From positions 496,001 to 560,000 of the forward strand of contig JAJHTX010000001.1 of assembly GCA_032164295.1 (NCBI GenBank): a stretch of 64,000 nt of DNA. Reading direction: 5' to 3'. Positions 35,575 through 46,511 of the stretch are shown one piece after another. Positions within the stretch are counted from its first letter, which is position 1. Each line of letters begins with the position of its first letter. This DNA comes from Inonotus obliquus (taxonomy: Eukaryota > Basidiomycota > Agaricomycetes > Hymenochaetales > Hymenochaetaceae). A program made the translations under genes and the position numbers. The notes beneath the pieces are model-generated. The model made no database searches, was not told the DNA's origin, and saw nothing but the letters and a program-made list of their open reading frames with translations.

Positions 35575-36402
35575 ATGTCAGTGACCCCTCTCTCCCACTC
35601 TTACGAATCAGGTCCAAGTCTATATGCACATCTCAACACCGACAATTGGGAGAAACTAGAACTCACTTCAAAGGACCCTTGTCGGACTGAAATCGTAGGC
35701 GCCCACGATCCTAAGAAGGTTGTATACAAAGCGTCAACGGATGAATCTGGATCGAAGCCTATAACGACTTATACAGATGAATTGGGAAGTGTTATTGCTA
35801 CTCTTGAGTGGCATTTACGTTTGAGCGATAAGTTGAGTGTACGGGGTGGGACGAAGGAGAGTGTAGGGAAATGGTTGAAATCAGAGCGGACTTCTTCTGG
35901 AGGGCGGTAAGTCATTTCCCGATCTTTCTTCCTCGCTTGTGAGCACACTGTTCTTATGAGGGTCCGCCTCACCAGATGTGTTTCTTTCGTTGATGGAGAC
36001 GGAAACACGTACACATGGCGAACCGCTGATACTAAGGGTTCAAGCATTCATGTGAACGAGAACTCTCCCCTTACCCTTAAAGTCCATTCCGCACATCAAG
36101 ACGCTCATAATCAAACAATCACCTCACAGCTTTTCACAAACGACGATAACTCCACTCCAATAGCAGCATTCATCCCTGCCGCCATCAACAACAGCAGAAG
36201 TTCCAACGATTCAACCACCCAGCCCCAACATGGAACAATCCTCATTTCTGAACGTGCTTTACAAGTTCGCGACGAAATTGTACTTTCCGTGCCCTTATTG
36301 GAGAAAGCTAGTCGGTTTTCTGGGACGAATGAATCTGTTTTCTCGTCAACATCTGCAGCATTCGGGCTCGCGAATATATTTTCTATGCCTTTCGGATGGT
36401 AG
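35575..36402 (+). CDS. DUF6593-type protein, tandem copy B
   Basis: Exons 35575-35906, 35976-36081 and 36130-36402 give 236 residues. The middle intron 36082-36129 (48 nt, GTCCAT donor) is a multiple of three without stops, so an unspliced 252-residue form is also open. I favour splicing because it lines up PIAAF directly behind the same junction as in copy A. Shared text with copy A: ELTSKDPCRTEI, VVYKASTDESG, IATLEWHLRLSDKLS, TYTWRT, and VRDEIVLSVPLLEK. The C-terminus is longer than in copy A and ends in a hydrophobic Phe/Gly-rich piece. Function unknown, as for the family. Confidence 0.7.
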
Positions 36403-36704
36403 TGGTTCATGTATGGTTTCTGATTGTACGTACTTTGTGTATTTTCAAAGATTCACTGGCGTATCTCAACACTTCTGGGGAATTGAAGTTGGCTTTGCTA
36501 TATTGGAGGGGCTATAACCATGTTCATGAAGATGATACTGAGTGGTACGATTAGATATGCAACGCTATGCATATAAAGTCGAGTAGCAGGCACCTCATCA
36601 ATAAAGGGGGGATTGCGTTTATAGATGGGATTCCAAGTCTTGTGTGTATGATCGTAGATGAAATGCGGTGAGAGGGTAAACAGGAGGATAAAGGCAACGC
36701 AGTA
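36403..36704. other. Gap between convergent elements
   Basis: 3' flank of DUF6593 gene B and of the F-box-like remnant; nothing else seen. Confidence 0.5.
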
Positions 36705-38000
36705 TCAGCAGAAAATGTCAACTTCAATCCCACGTCTTTCGCATGCCTCTCTCGAGGAGGCGAGAGTACTGTACAAACTTTCTAAGAGACATTTAGGGGA
36801 GACAGTCCGTCGTATGACAAGCCTACGAAGTTTCTGAAATATGATAGGTCGTCTTGATTCCATGAGAACGGTCCAGTCGTGAACGTTAGAACCATCGAAC
36901 ATTCCTGTGATTTCGAGAGTTTCCACGTCAAATACGATGCGCAGGAAACTTTCGTGCACGAATTCGCAAGAAGTTTCAGAGCAACGGAGTTCTCGTAATG
37001 GAATGATGGTCCTTAACTGGTCATCTAAAGAGTCGAGTTGGGAGGTGGTGTCATGTGGGGCGCAGATTCGTAGCTTCTCTAAAGAATTGCGGGCGATGCT
37101 CAACAGGAATGTAAGATGCTCAAAGCATTCGTGTCCACAAGATACGTTGAATGCAAGAGAGTGTAGTTGATGCCAGGATCCTGGTTCGTAGAGCAGCGCG
37201 CAGAGACTTCGTGGTGCTCCCAACCTCATCATCAAAGTCGTAATGAAGGTCATCAACATCGAGAAGTAATGGCCCATGCGTAAAATCTCAACGCAAGGTC
37301 TCCATCCCACACAATGGTTATGGGAAAGGATGAAATGGTATATCCTGGAGTCGACTTGTGATGTTAAGAGTTTTAATTGTGTGCGGAGAAGTAATCATGC
37401 GTAAATAGCGATGCGGAGAGTGAGCGAGGTCACCACGAAGCTTGAGTTGTTAGACGCGCATCAGCGCCAGGAGACGTGGTACGTCTGGACACATCCCTCG
37501 TATATGTCTCTCCTGTTCTTCACATAACCATGAGGACCCAGAGGTGGGTTGAGTATCAAGTCCACTAGCAAGTGGAATAATCTCGCGATTTCCTTCGAGA
37601 GTATGTGCCAAGTGATGACTTGAATGGTATGTAGTCAAGTTTGGATAAGCGTAAAGCCGTTTTCGAGGTGGCTGAGGAAACTAGGGGATAAAAGTCGCGT
37701 GGCCACCAAAACTGGTCATAGCTATCCAATATGTGCTAGACAATATCGGCGTTTAGGGCGTTCATTTCCGCAGGTTGTGCAAGTTTAAAACAAAGTCATG
37801 AGCGTTGTAGCGTCGACCCAGATATGCTTGAGTGAGGTGTGCTCGTGAAAAGTGTGAACGGGAAGATGAGTTCGCCACCTCGCGGCGAGTAAACCCACCG
37901 TCCAGGTGCCGATCCCGAAGCACGGAAGCGGTGATCGTGCGGAGAGCCAAGATATCGGAAAGCGCCGCTTCCTGAAATCAAAGCATTAATTGCTCGATGG
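36705..38000 (-). pseudogene. F-box/LRR-like gene remnant
   Basis: The clearest part is a minus-strand open stretch of about 200 codons (36705-37307) with leucine-rich repeat spacing: LHSLAF, LEKLRIC, LRELRC, VETLEITG, LRRLVIRR, ending VDIFC. Upstream on the same strand, pieces in different frames look like the earlier part of a basidiomycete F-box protein: HIWVDATTLMTLF near 37790-37830, CPDVPRLLALMRV near 37490 and LKLRGDLAHSP after it. TAA at 37450-37452 cuts between the last two, and further stops and frame changes lie around 37310-37340 and 37740. I see no valid intron that removes the TAA. So this is likely a decayed copy; the F-box label rests on general style and is uncertain. Confidence 0.4.
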
Positions 38001-38764
38001 CGGGTGGCGGGATTTATCGAACCACAGCTGCAGAGAGAATCACGGCACGTCTCGTCAAAATGTCTTCCACTAATTATAATCTTGGAAAAAATCCATTGAA
38101 TGGGTTTTGCAACACCGCATCATTGGCTCATACGACATCCAGCATGAGTTGCAGTCCAACCACGAGGAAGTTGAAACTAACAAGAACTTCAACCGTGCGA
38201 GAGGTAAGAGTAGGACTTGGATCGAGGTGCACGGAAGTGAGTCTAGTATTATATGTCGGCTTACTAGGCAAGCAAAGCAACTGATCACCGTGACGACGTC
38301 TTCCCGAAATCAAGTTTATTTCTATACGCGAGGATGAGTGGGGAAATAGCGCAGCAAAGTCGACAAGACATGTACAGATTGTCAACAACAGGCTTGCGAC
38401 ACTATCAAGACCTACTTATAAGAGCATAGCACGTTTGGTTCTCCCTATGTTATGCTGGAACACGGAAGCAAAACCGTGCCGAATGCCAAGCGGAAAGTGC
38501 TTCCAGGCTGTTGCAGTCGTTTATAACTTGTCCTCGTCTACTACATCGATCACAATGCTCACCTCAACTTTCCGACAACCTGGACGTCGTCGAACGGTCC
38601 CAGTCCCAGCGCTCGAGCGGATTTATTTCCTCAGCTGGCACGGCAGTATCACGTGAAACTTTCGGTCTTCGTCCATATGACCAACCACGTATGAGTCGCA
38701 CGCAGCGCGTAATCCTCATCAGGTCCTCTGGGCGCCCCGACCTCTTGTACTTGTACCGTCCATC
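38001..38764. other. Gap upstream of the acyltransferase gene
   Basis: May include the lost 5' end of the F-box-like remnant on the minus strand. Otherwise promoter DNA of the gene at 38765; ORFs here have no motifs. Confidence 0.45.
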
Positions 38765-40421
38765 ATGGCAGCGTCTTCCCCTGCTCCATTGTATACACTT
38801 CCGATTACCTCTAGACCGCACAAGACATGGCGCCAGGTAATTCATGGCATAATCGCGATCATTGTGTTCTTTACCGGATGTATCATGATGCACGCCACGC
38901 AACTCGTGTTCGTCGTTCCGCTCTACTTCATACCAAGCAAGAAAGCTAGGGAGCTACACGATGAAGGTGTGCGACGCAGTAAAGGCGGGTTTGGAAAGCT
39001 CACTGGTACGTCTCTTCAGATAAACCAGGATGAAGGGTTTGTTGACAATGGTCGCGTGCAGTCATCATGTGCCAGTTGTTCGCCCCAACGACGCTTCGAG
39101 TAACGTTCGAGACCGAGGGAATCGGAGCCTTCACTGAAGAGCAGATAGAACAGATTGTGGTCCGCGACGATGCGGGTAGAGTGGTTGAACTTCGGCTCCC
39201 ATCAAAGATGGTTATCATTGCAAACCATCAGGTTTGTCTCGCGACTTAACGTCTGCCTTCTTTCGGAGCATAACTACTTGACTAGATTTATGCGGATTGG
39301 TGGTATGCGTGGTGCTTGACATACTTCGCGAACATGCATCGGGACGTCCTAATCGTCCTCAAACGAAGTCTCAAGTGGGTGCCTGTTCTTGGCTGGGTAC
39401 GTTTTGCTCGCCAAGAATTGCTATGTGCCAGACTTACTGCTCCCGATAGGGCATGCAAATATTCCGTTTCATCTTCCTCGCTCGTTCATGGGCATCGGAT
39501 AAACACATCCTCGTTTCACGCCTCGCAAAGGTCGGGCGAAAAGCTCATCTTGAAGATACACCTGTAGCATTCATCATCTATCCGGAAGGCACAGTAATTT
39601 CAGATCAAACACGTCCTGTCAGCAAGAAGTATGCCGATAAATTAGGAATTGTCCGTGCATCTAATTTCATTCTTGGACTCATTTTGTTATGCTAAAATCC
39701 GGGCTATTAGCCTGACATGAAGTACACGCTCCTTCCTCGTTCTACCGGGCTGCACTTCTCGCTTCGTGCACTGGCGCCTCGAATACCAGATTTGAAGCTC
39801 CTAGACATGACTGTAGCTTATCCTGGTGAGGTTTAATGGATACCTCCCTTTGATACTAATGTCTAAAGCTATCTGGTATGGACAGGCATTCCGGCCGGAG
39901 CTGATGGGCAGATATTCTATACCATTCGCTCAATATTCCTGGATGGTATTACCCCACCGGTCGTGAATATCCACCTTCGCCTCTTTGACGTAGCATCGAC
40001 CGTTCCTATCGGTGACCTTACTGGGGCTAACCCAGCCGTAACTCCCCCAACTGTATCCGCGCCTGCAAAACCGCCAGCATACCCTTTGGCGGAGAAGGGG
40101 GCTACCGTGAATGGACATGCCAATCCAAAATCAACAATAGAGGCTGATCCACCGGAAAAGGAGCATGTTGCCTTCGATGAATGGCTGCGTGCTCTTTGGC
40201 GCCTGAAAGACAAGAAGCTTGAGGAGTACCATCTCTCGAATAGCCCCTCCGAGAATGAAAAGGTTGTGAAAGACGATGTGGAGAAACGGTTCGCGTCCAG
40301 TGTTCCGGCCGTTGAGATACCATTGCGGTTAAGAAGCCCGCTTGATGCGCTTGACGCTGTCTGTTTCGTCGGGCCGGCTGCACTCGGCTGGGCATGGCAT
40401 TGGCTCAAATACTCTGTTTGA
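38765..40421 (+). CDS. PlsC-type lysophospholipid acyltransferase
   Basis: Exons 38765-39005, 39062-39231, 39286-39396, 39450-39650, 39711-39825 and 39886-40421 give 457 residues. An N-terminal TM segment (IIAIIVFFTGCIMMHATQLVFVVPLYF) precedes the acyltransferase motif ANHQIYADWW with His136 and Asp141 of Hx4D. The glycerol-phosphate binding block is FIIYPEGTVIS, and LLPRSTGLHFSL follows. C-terminal TM segment: CFVGPAALGWAWHW. The architecture fits the LCLAT1/AGPAT5-like group (yeast Cst26 type), ER or mitochondria-associated enzymes that reacylate lysophosphatidylinositol, lysophosphatidate or lysocardiolipin. Substrate cannot be fixed from sequence. The linker at about residues 320-390 is Pro/Lys/Glu-rich. 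Confidence 0.88.
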
Positions 40422-40933
40422 ACCATAGCTCCATAGCTTCATTCTCCAACTCTCCGTCTTATGGTTGATTGTTCATTAGACTGCGGGGGGTCAGATACCC
40501 TTGTTTATCTTGTTCTAGTCAACGGACTCGCGCACGCCATTATCAGTTGTCTGTTCCGTGTATCATCGATGTCTTGTTTTGTTGGTTTACGTTGTGTCTG
40601 TCACCATTCCACGATTCCCCACGTTTGTACCACCTTGTATGTAGCCGCAATGTTCACTCGATGTCTCCATCGTACGAGGCTTGGATGTCGACTTTCACAC
40701 CACGCCTAATAGGTGATGTAGTTCATCCCAGTATGCAAGTTTGAGAATATTCTCATTGGTAAGACACAAGTGTAAAGGGGGAGGACTTCGTTCATTTCAG
40801 ATGGGTCTAGAAGAATAGTGTCCTAAAAAAAAGGAATTTCGCAAATCAAAATTATGTTTCTTCTAGTCCATTCTAGTCGTCCGTTTGTCCTTGAGTAGCG
40901 CAGCTATCAGAGGTCTTTTGACGTGTCGGTAGG
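40422..40933. other. Gap between convergent genes
   Basis: 3' flanks of the acyltransferase and TIM8; short ORFs only. Confidence 0.55.
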
Positions 40934-41337
40934 TCATTGAAGCGATTGCGTCGTAGAGTAAGCTTCGCGCTGTCGTTCAAGGGATTTTACGAGAAAGATA
41001 CTAGTGTCGAGAAAACGCTCAACACAATTCGAGAGGCAGGACTCTTCGCTACGTGAGAATCGGGTCGAAGGAGTGCCAGTTATGCATCTAGGTTAGAGAT
41101 AAAAAGATGTTCGGTTAAAGAAAGCTTGTGGTGCAGGTATACATGAGAGTTTACGCACTTGTCCCAGCAGGTTGAAGTGAAATTGTGCACGGCAGCCTGC
41201 ACGCGTGCGCCAGCTTGCTCCTTTTCGATGAACTGAGCAATTTCTTTCTAAGATACAAGCCAATGTGAGTTCCGGGAACCGATCTGAGCTCAAATAGGTG
41301 TTAGGCGTACTTGAGTTGCTTCGTCGAATTTCTCCAT
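40934..41337 (-). CDS. TIM8: Mitochondrial intermembrane-space chaperone Tim8
   Basis: Minus-strand exons 41311-41337, 41159-41247 and 40934-41087 give 89 residues, the normal size of small Tim proteins (yeast Tim8 has 87). The twin CX3C motifs are C36-x3-C40 (CWDKC) and C56-x3-C60 (CLSNC), 15 residues apart, which form two disulfides holding a helical hairpin. VERFLDTSIFLVKSL after the second motif is the Tim8/DDP1 signature. Tim8 works with Tim13 as a hexameric chaperone that guides hydrophobic precursors to the inner-membrane TIM22 complex. The first exon codes for only nine residues, so a plain ORF scan misses the gene. Confidence 0.9.
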
Positions 41338-41757
41338 GGTGGTGCTGGTGAGTAGAAACGAAGAATGAGATTTTCGTGATTCATAATAAGGTGACAGTGA
41401 CTACAGGGACTCGTCACACGAAGGATCGACGTTTCAAATTATTGTGAGAAAATACTTCCATATGCGCTTAGTAATATCTCTGAATTACCTCCGCTCGCAG
41501 GTCAACGCCGCTCTCGCCGTCGACGACGCCAGCAATACTGGTTGTCCTTGACGGTTTCAGTCTCACTATCCCTGCTTCCGTCTTATTTTATTCCCTCTTT
41601 ATCAGTCCAGTATCGTAAAAGAATCGGTTTCTAATTCAACGGCGACATATCACCTGGAATCTTACGCCGCCGCCTCCCCTCCCACGAACTGCTCTTTTTC
41701 TAGTACCGAGAGTATTCAGTCCAACAAGCCAATTCATCCCCATCGCCCGCAAAGAGT
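41338..41757. other. Divergent promoter between TIM8 and the hydrolase gene
   Basis: About 420 bp; contains a T/C-rich tract near 41560-41600; no clear TATA box. Confidence 0.5.
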
Positions 41758-44700
41758 ATGCAGACACTCAGAATGTCATCTTCGCATGGGAATATGCGCC
41801 CTTCTTCTTCGTCGGCTGCGCTCGGTGGATCAAACGCGCCACGGGATCAGCGTAAAGAACGAAGGAGGCCGACCGTCGCACCTTCCACCTCTCCATCGTC
41901 ATTCGCAGGCGTCACAGGCAGTACGGTTACCACGGCGTTCCATAGGGCTAGATCACCTTCGCCTACGAGCCCTACGAGATTGGAAGAGAATTATCTGGCC
42001 GCGAAGCGCCGAGCTCATCGAAAAAGCTACTTTGACCATTATCCCGAGCGTAACGCGCAGCGGAGTAGGGATAAGCCCAAGGAGGATCTGCAGTTTACGA
42101 TAGAAGGAAGGAACGAAGGAATGGAGACCCAATGCCCGTTGCCTACGGCTTCCGTTGGCGTGGCTACGCGTGGTATCGCACAGAATGGTAACGGTGAGGA
42201 TGTGGATGAGAATACATTCGAGAATCTCGGACGCGCAACTATTCGGAAGAGTTTGAGTGTCGGTGGAGGAGAATGCTATGCGAATTCTTTAGCAGCATTG
42301 AGTAGTTCGAGAAAAGGAAAGGGTCGGAATGAACCCTCCAGCATCCAGATTTTCGATCAAGATCAGATTCGAGAAGAAGGTGTCGCGTTTCCGACTCTGC
42401 ATGGAAGTATAAGTCGTGATGCCCAGCGACAGGACACGCGTGAGGAAACTTTTTCTTCTCGACAGCCGCAACCAAAACCGGGTACGACCTCAACTACTAC
42501 TTCCTCCCGCAACTTCATCGCTCCAAAAGCGGCAGCTGTGCCGTATGGTGTTTACCGCGACGACGTCCCCACGCTCCGTTATTCCTATTCCACGTATTCA
42601 AGTTCGCAGACTCAGGCGGAGACTTTAACACCACCACAAACCCCGGTAGAGCCAAGCGCACGGGGTCCGATCCACGTCGTAGTTGCCGCTCCAGTTCCAG
42701 GTGTAGAGGCTATGGACGCACTTGTTGATGGGATGGACGGATCGGACGAAGATGAGCTCTTTAAGCGGTTGCAATCAGCTAGTAAACGAACCATCCCTAG
42801 TCATCACCCTTTGTATGCGCCACCCTTACCCCAACCCCCTCCTGGCGTAGTCTTAGGACGAGGATATTCGAAGCGGAAGGAGTCGCTGAGCTCTGAAAAT
42901 GATGACGAAGAAAGTGATGAATCGCGACCCCGATCATCCACCGTAGCAGGTAGGGAGCGCTCCAGCGCGAAGAGACGACATGAAAATGGTCGATCAGCAT
43001 CTTCAAGTACCATCCTTGCTGATGTGTCTGATTGTGGACACCAGCGCCCGTCTTCTGCATTCGCAATGACCGACCCAGAGCCGGAGCGGCTACCTCCTCC
43101 TTCCATCGACGAAATTATTCGCAAGCATGCGGCCATTCCGCCACATCTTCCCTCGTATATCGCAAAGGCAAAACCAAACGGTCAGTCCCAATCACAAGCT
43201 GTAGCTGGCACGATTTCTCCCCAGGGAAGCAACATTGGTCATAATGGGAGGCAAGGATCGTTGTCGGACTCTGAGCCAGAACCGCTTACTCCTTCGGAAG
43301 AGGCTGCTTTGGTTGCGCGGTCGTCTATTGATAGCGTTACGGCCGAGGTCCAACAATCGCTACGCTTGCATAAAGCGCAAGGTCCATCTACGACAGGCTC
43401 CGAGGCGGCGTCGATTACAAACGAAGACGTGACTAGCAAGCGAAATAGCCACATCAGCTACAAAACTTCTCGTTCAGTGGGAGGTTGTGATCAGTCGATC
43501 CGGTCGGGATCTGCTTCTGCCTCCGCTTCGATTTCAACTGGTACCTTCAACAGGGGTTCACCTGCGCTCATGTCAGATCCGGAAATTGCTGTGGATTTGC
43601 GCATTCTACAGCAAAGCAATGGGACAAAGCGACTAAAGCAAGACGGTCAAAAAGAGGCAATTGCGACATACTTGCGTTCGGCTCGTGTAACGACGCTCTT
43701 GAAGCTAACGCGACGCCCTCATGCCTCAAGTGACCGGCCTCTCACTGTGAGTCTTTCTGACCTTGGGTCACCTACCGGCTTTCCTCTTCTCGTGTTCTTG
43801 GGTCTCGGATGCGTGCGGTATGTCATGGGTTTGTATGATGAGATGGCCGAATGCCTGGGGCTGAGGCTTATCACAATTGATCGGTTAGTCTCAAGCTCCT
43901 TTTTATCCATACCCTTTTTGTGCTAACTCAATGGCACGAAGATGGGGATTGGGCCGGACAGATGTTCCACATTCTTCGGCCACTCGTGGGGTACCGGAAT
44001 GGTCGACTGTGGTAGAAGAAGTGCTGGACCGCCTGAATATTGGCAAGTGCGCTATTATGGCTCACTCTGCCGGAGCACCTTACGCTTTATCATTCGCGAG
44101 CAAAAATCCTCAGCGAATAGTCGGTGATATATGTCTACTTGCACCCTGGGTTGGTGGTGGAGCTGGAGGTTTGTTTTGTCTCATTGGCGATCTAGGGTCA
44201 TAGCAGACATTTATCTTTTTTCCGTCTATAGGTGGATATCGTTGGTTAAAATATGTGCCCAATGGCCTTTTGAAGACAGCGCAAGCTGCCGAGTGGAAAA
44301 TTCAGGCATGGATGATCGGCAAACCACCAAAGATCACATACGAGGGTATTGGCTACAATGTCAAAGCGCCTGTCTCATCGGCAAAGTACAATATCGACTC
44401 GTCGGGACACTTCGTTCGTGCTCGCGACCAGACCCCATCTTTTGACGCAGAAGATGAGCGCGATGAGTCGCCGGATTTCTCTTCTCGACCGATCATCAAG
44501 GGTGCAAAGAGTAGTGCGTCGATGAGGTCATCTCCATACGGTCTTGGTGGCTCCGCAAGATCTCGACCGAGTGTTTCAAGTGCCGCCGCGTTCAGTGATT
44601 ACGATGACCTTGCAGACTTCGATGGGCGGTTCGATAGTCGATCTACATTTGAGCGAAGACGGACGCGAGCGGCCTCCGCAGACGGGCATACCAGCCCTTC

Positions 44701-45784
44701 GCATTTTGACTTGGGATCGGGGCAAGTAGCTAGGAAGAGGTCGTCGAAAGGTTTTTTGCGTATTTGGAAGGGTCTTCCTAACAATAATTCAGGACCTGTG
44801 CCGCCACTACCGAATATTGAGACGGCGCTCAGTCAGCAACAATCCGTTCAGGTCCAATCACCTCCACAGCCAAAGAGGAAGCTCAAGTCACTCAAGTCAA
44901 TCAGCTCGATCAAGAGTCGATCGTCTACAACGACAAGCGTGCCAGCACGTTCCAGGACGGCAGAAAAGAGTCCTGTGCTCCCCGAACAGGACTTTGAAAC
45001 ATCGCTCCAGTTTGCAGTTGACGAATTTGGTTTAAGGGATGGTTCCAACATGGACATGCCCTTGACACAGCTTACCCGACTGCACACTGCAACGGAATCG
45101 ATCGACCGACCTCCACGGATGTCGGCGTATTCTGTTGATTCTGTTGATACAAAGAATGGACTGACTCCAACTCCGTCATTTATCAACGGCCCTCCTTATG
45201 GTTCGCGAGCTAATGGCCGACGTTCAATATCGTTTACATCCACGACATCTGCATCATATTCCCTTGTAGGCCGTCCCCCGCTCCCAAATATGTCGCGTAC
45301 GTTCGGAAGGAGCACCACTGCGTGCTCTGCAGAAACATTCCCGAAGAAAGAAAGCGGCGAATCCTTCCAGGTCGCTATGGGTAACGCACTCATCGCAGCC
45401 TCTCATGCCGAGAGTGCGCGAGGGACACATCCCGATCTTCTTCAGATTCTTAACCATGAGCAACGTCCGTGGGGCTTCTCATACGCTCGGTATCCGCATT
45501 GTGTACGGGTGTGGTATGGTGACCGGGACGAGCGAATAGCAGCTGATTCGGTGAAGTGGATGGAAGGTGCGATGGGTTCTGATCGGTGCCGAGTGACGGT
45601 GGTCAAGGGCGCAGATCACGGTCTAATGTATCGCACGAACGTGGTTGTGGATGTGCTTGAGGAAGTGCATGATACATGGATGGGTCTAGTCCAAGGTTCG
45701 CGAAGGAGAGAACACTCTTCTCGATCGGAGCCTATGACACCGAGCGCTTTCGACTTCAGTACTGACCCGTTCAAGTCGTTGTGA
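41758..45784 (+). CDS. Large alpha/beta hydrolase-fold protein with disordered regions
   Basis: Exons 41758-43883, 43942-44168 and 44232-45784 give 1301 residues (a second ATG at 41773 is possible). The first 620 residues are Ser/Pro/Arg-rich and likely unfolded, with several SDSEPEPLTPSEE-type acidic blocks. From about 660 an alpha/beta hydrolase starts: FPLLVFLGLGCVRYVMGLYDEMAECLGLRLITIDRWGLGRT, then the nucleophile elbow AHSAGAPYALSF with Ser751. After residue 840 a Ser-rich insertion of about 330 residues interrupts the fold, which resumes with VWYGDRDERI (acid near 1215-1217) and VVKGADHGLMY with His1247. The complete Ser-Asp-His triad argues for an active esterase or lipase; substrate is unknown. 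Long disordered parts suggest regulation by phosphorylation. Fungal proteins with this split layout exist, but I cannot name one securely. Confidence 0.8.
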
Positions 45785-46511
45785 CGATATTTAGATGCAA
45801 CCCTCGTGTAGAAAACCTTCGTTTTGAAGGAAACACTTTGAAGGTATCATTTGGAACTCCTTATCATTCTACTTCCTTGTGGACTTATATCTTTGTTCCT
45901 TTCTTTCTCTTTTATTCTCTCTTACGTGCTGCTCTTTTCGGATACATCTGAGCGTGTAATACTTATAGTGCTTCTATTTTCGTGATACCCGCCTCACTCT
46001 GGTCTAGTCTTTCTTACTCATGTCTTTATTCTATTGCAATTTCTTAGATTTTTCGGTTTCTTCACCAATGCAACATAGGTTTTTGTTCGTTCTCCTGTGC
46101 ATACTTTTGTGTATAACCTTAGACCAGTCTCTTTGGAATTATTACCCCCTTTCCGCGTTTTTATCATTTGTTATTCCTGCCCCCCTCTTCTTCTCTACAA
46201 CCTGGAGTGGTCCGAGTCAATAACGAAATCCTCTTGAAATTATTACTACTATATTGTGAGGAATAAATTACACCTGTGCTCGATCTCCTGAAATGTTCAA
46301 GCCACATAACGGCATACGCTTCAAGATACATGCATACGTATGTCCAAGGTCGTATTTGCACAGAAATTCGAAGGTGAGAGTGGAGATACGATGAGATAAC
46401 GGGGAATGACTAAGATGTCAAGAAAGCATCTCCATAATATTTTGTATAGTCTCTGGATGAGGGACGTATAACAATAAACGTTTGTATGACTCAGGCTTTG
46501 ACTTCGATGCA
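45785..46511. other. Gap between convergent genes
   Basis: 3' flanks of the hydrolase and the Ies1-like gene. T-rich, no gene seen. Confidence 0.55.
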
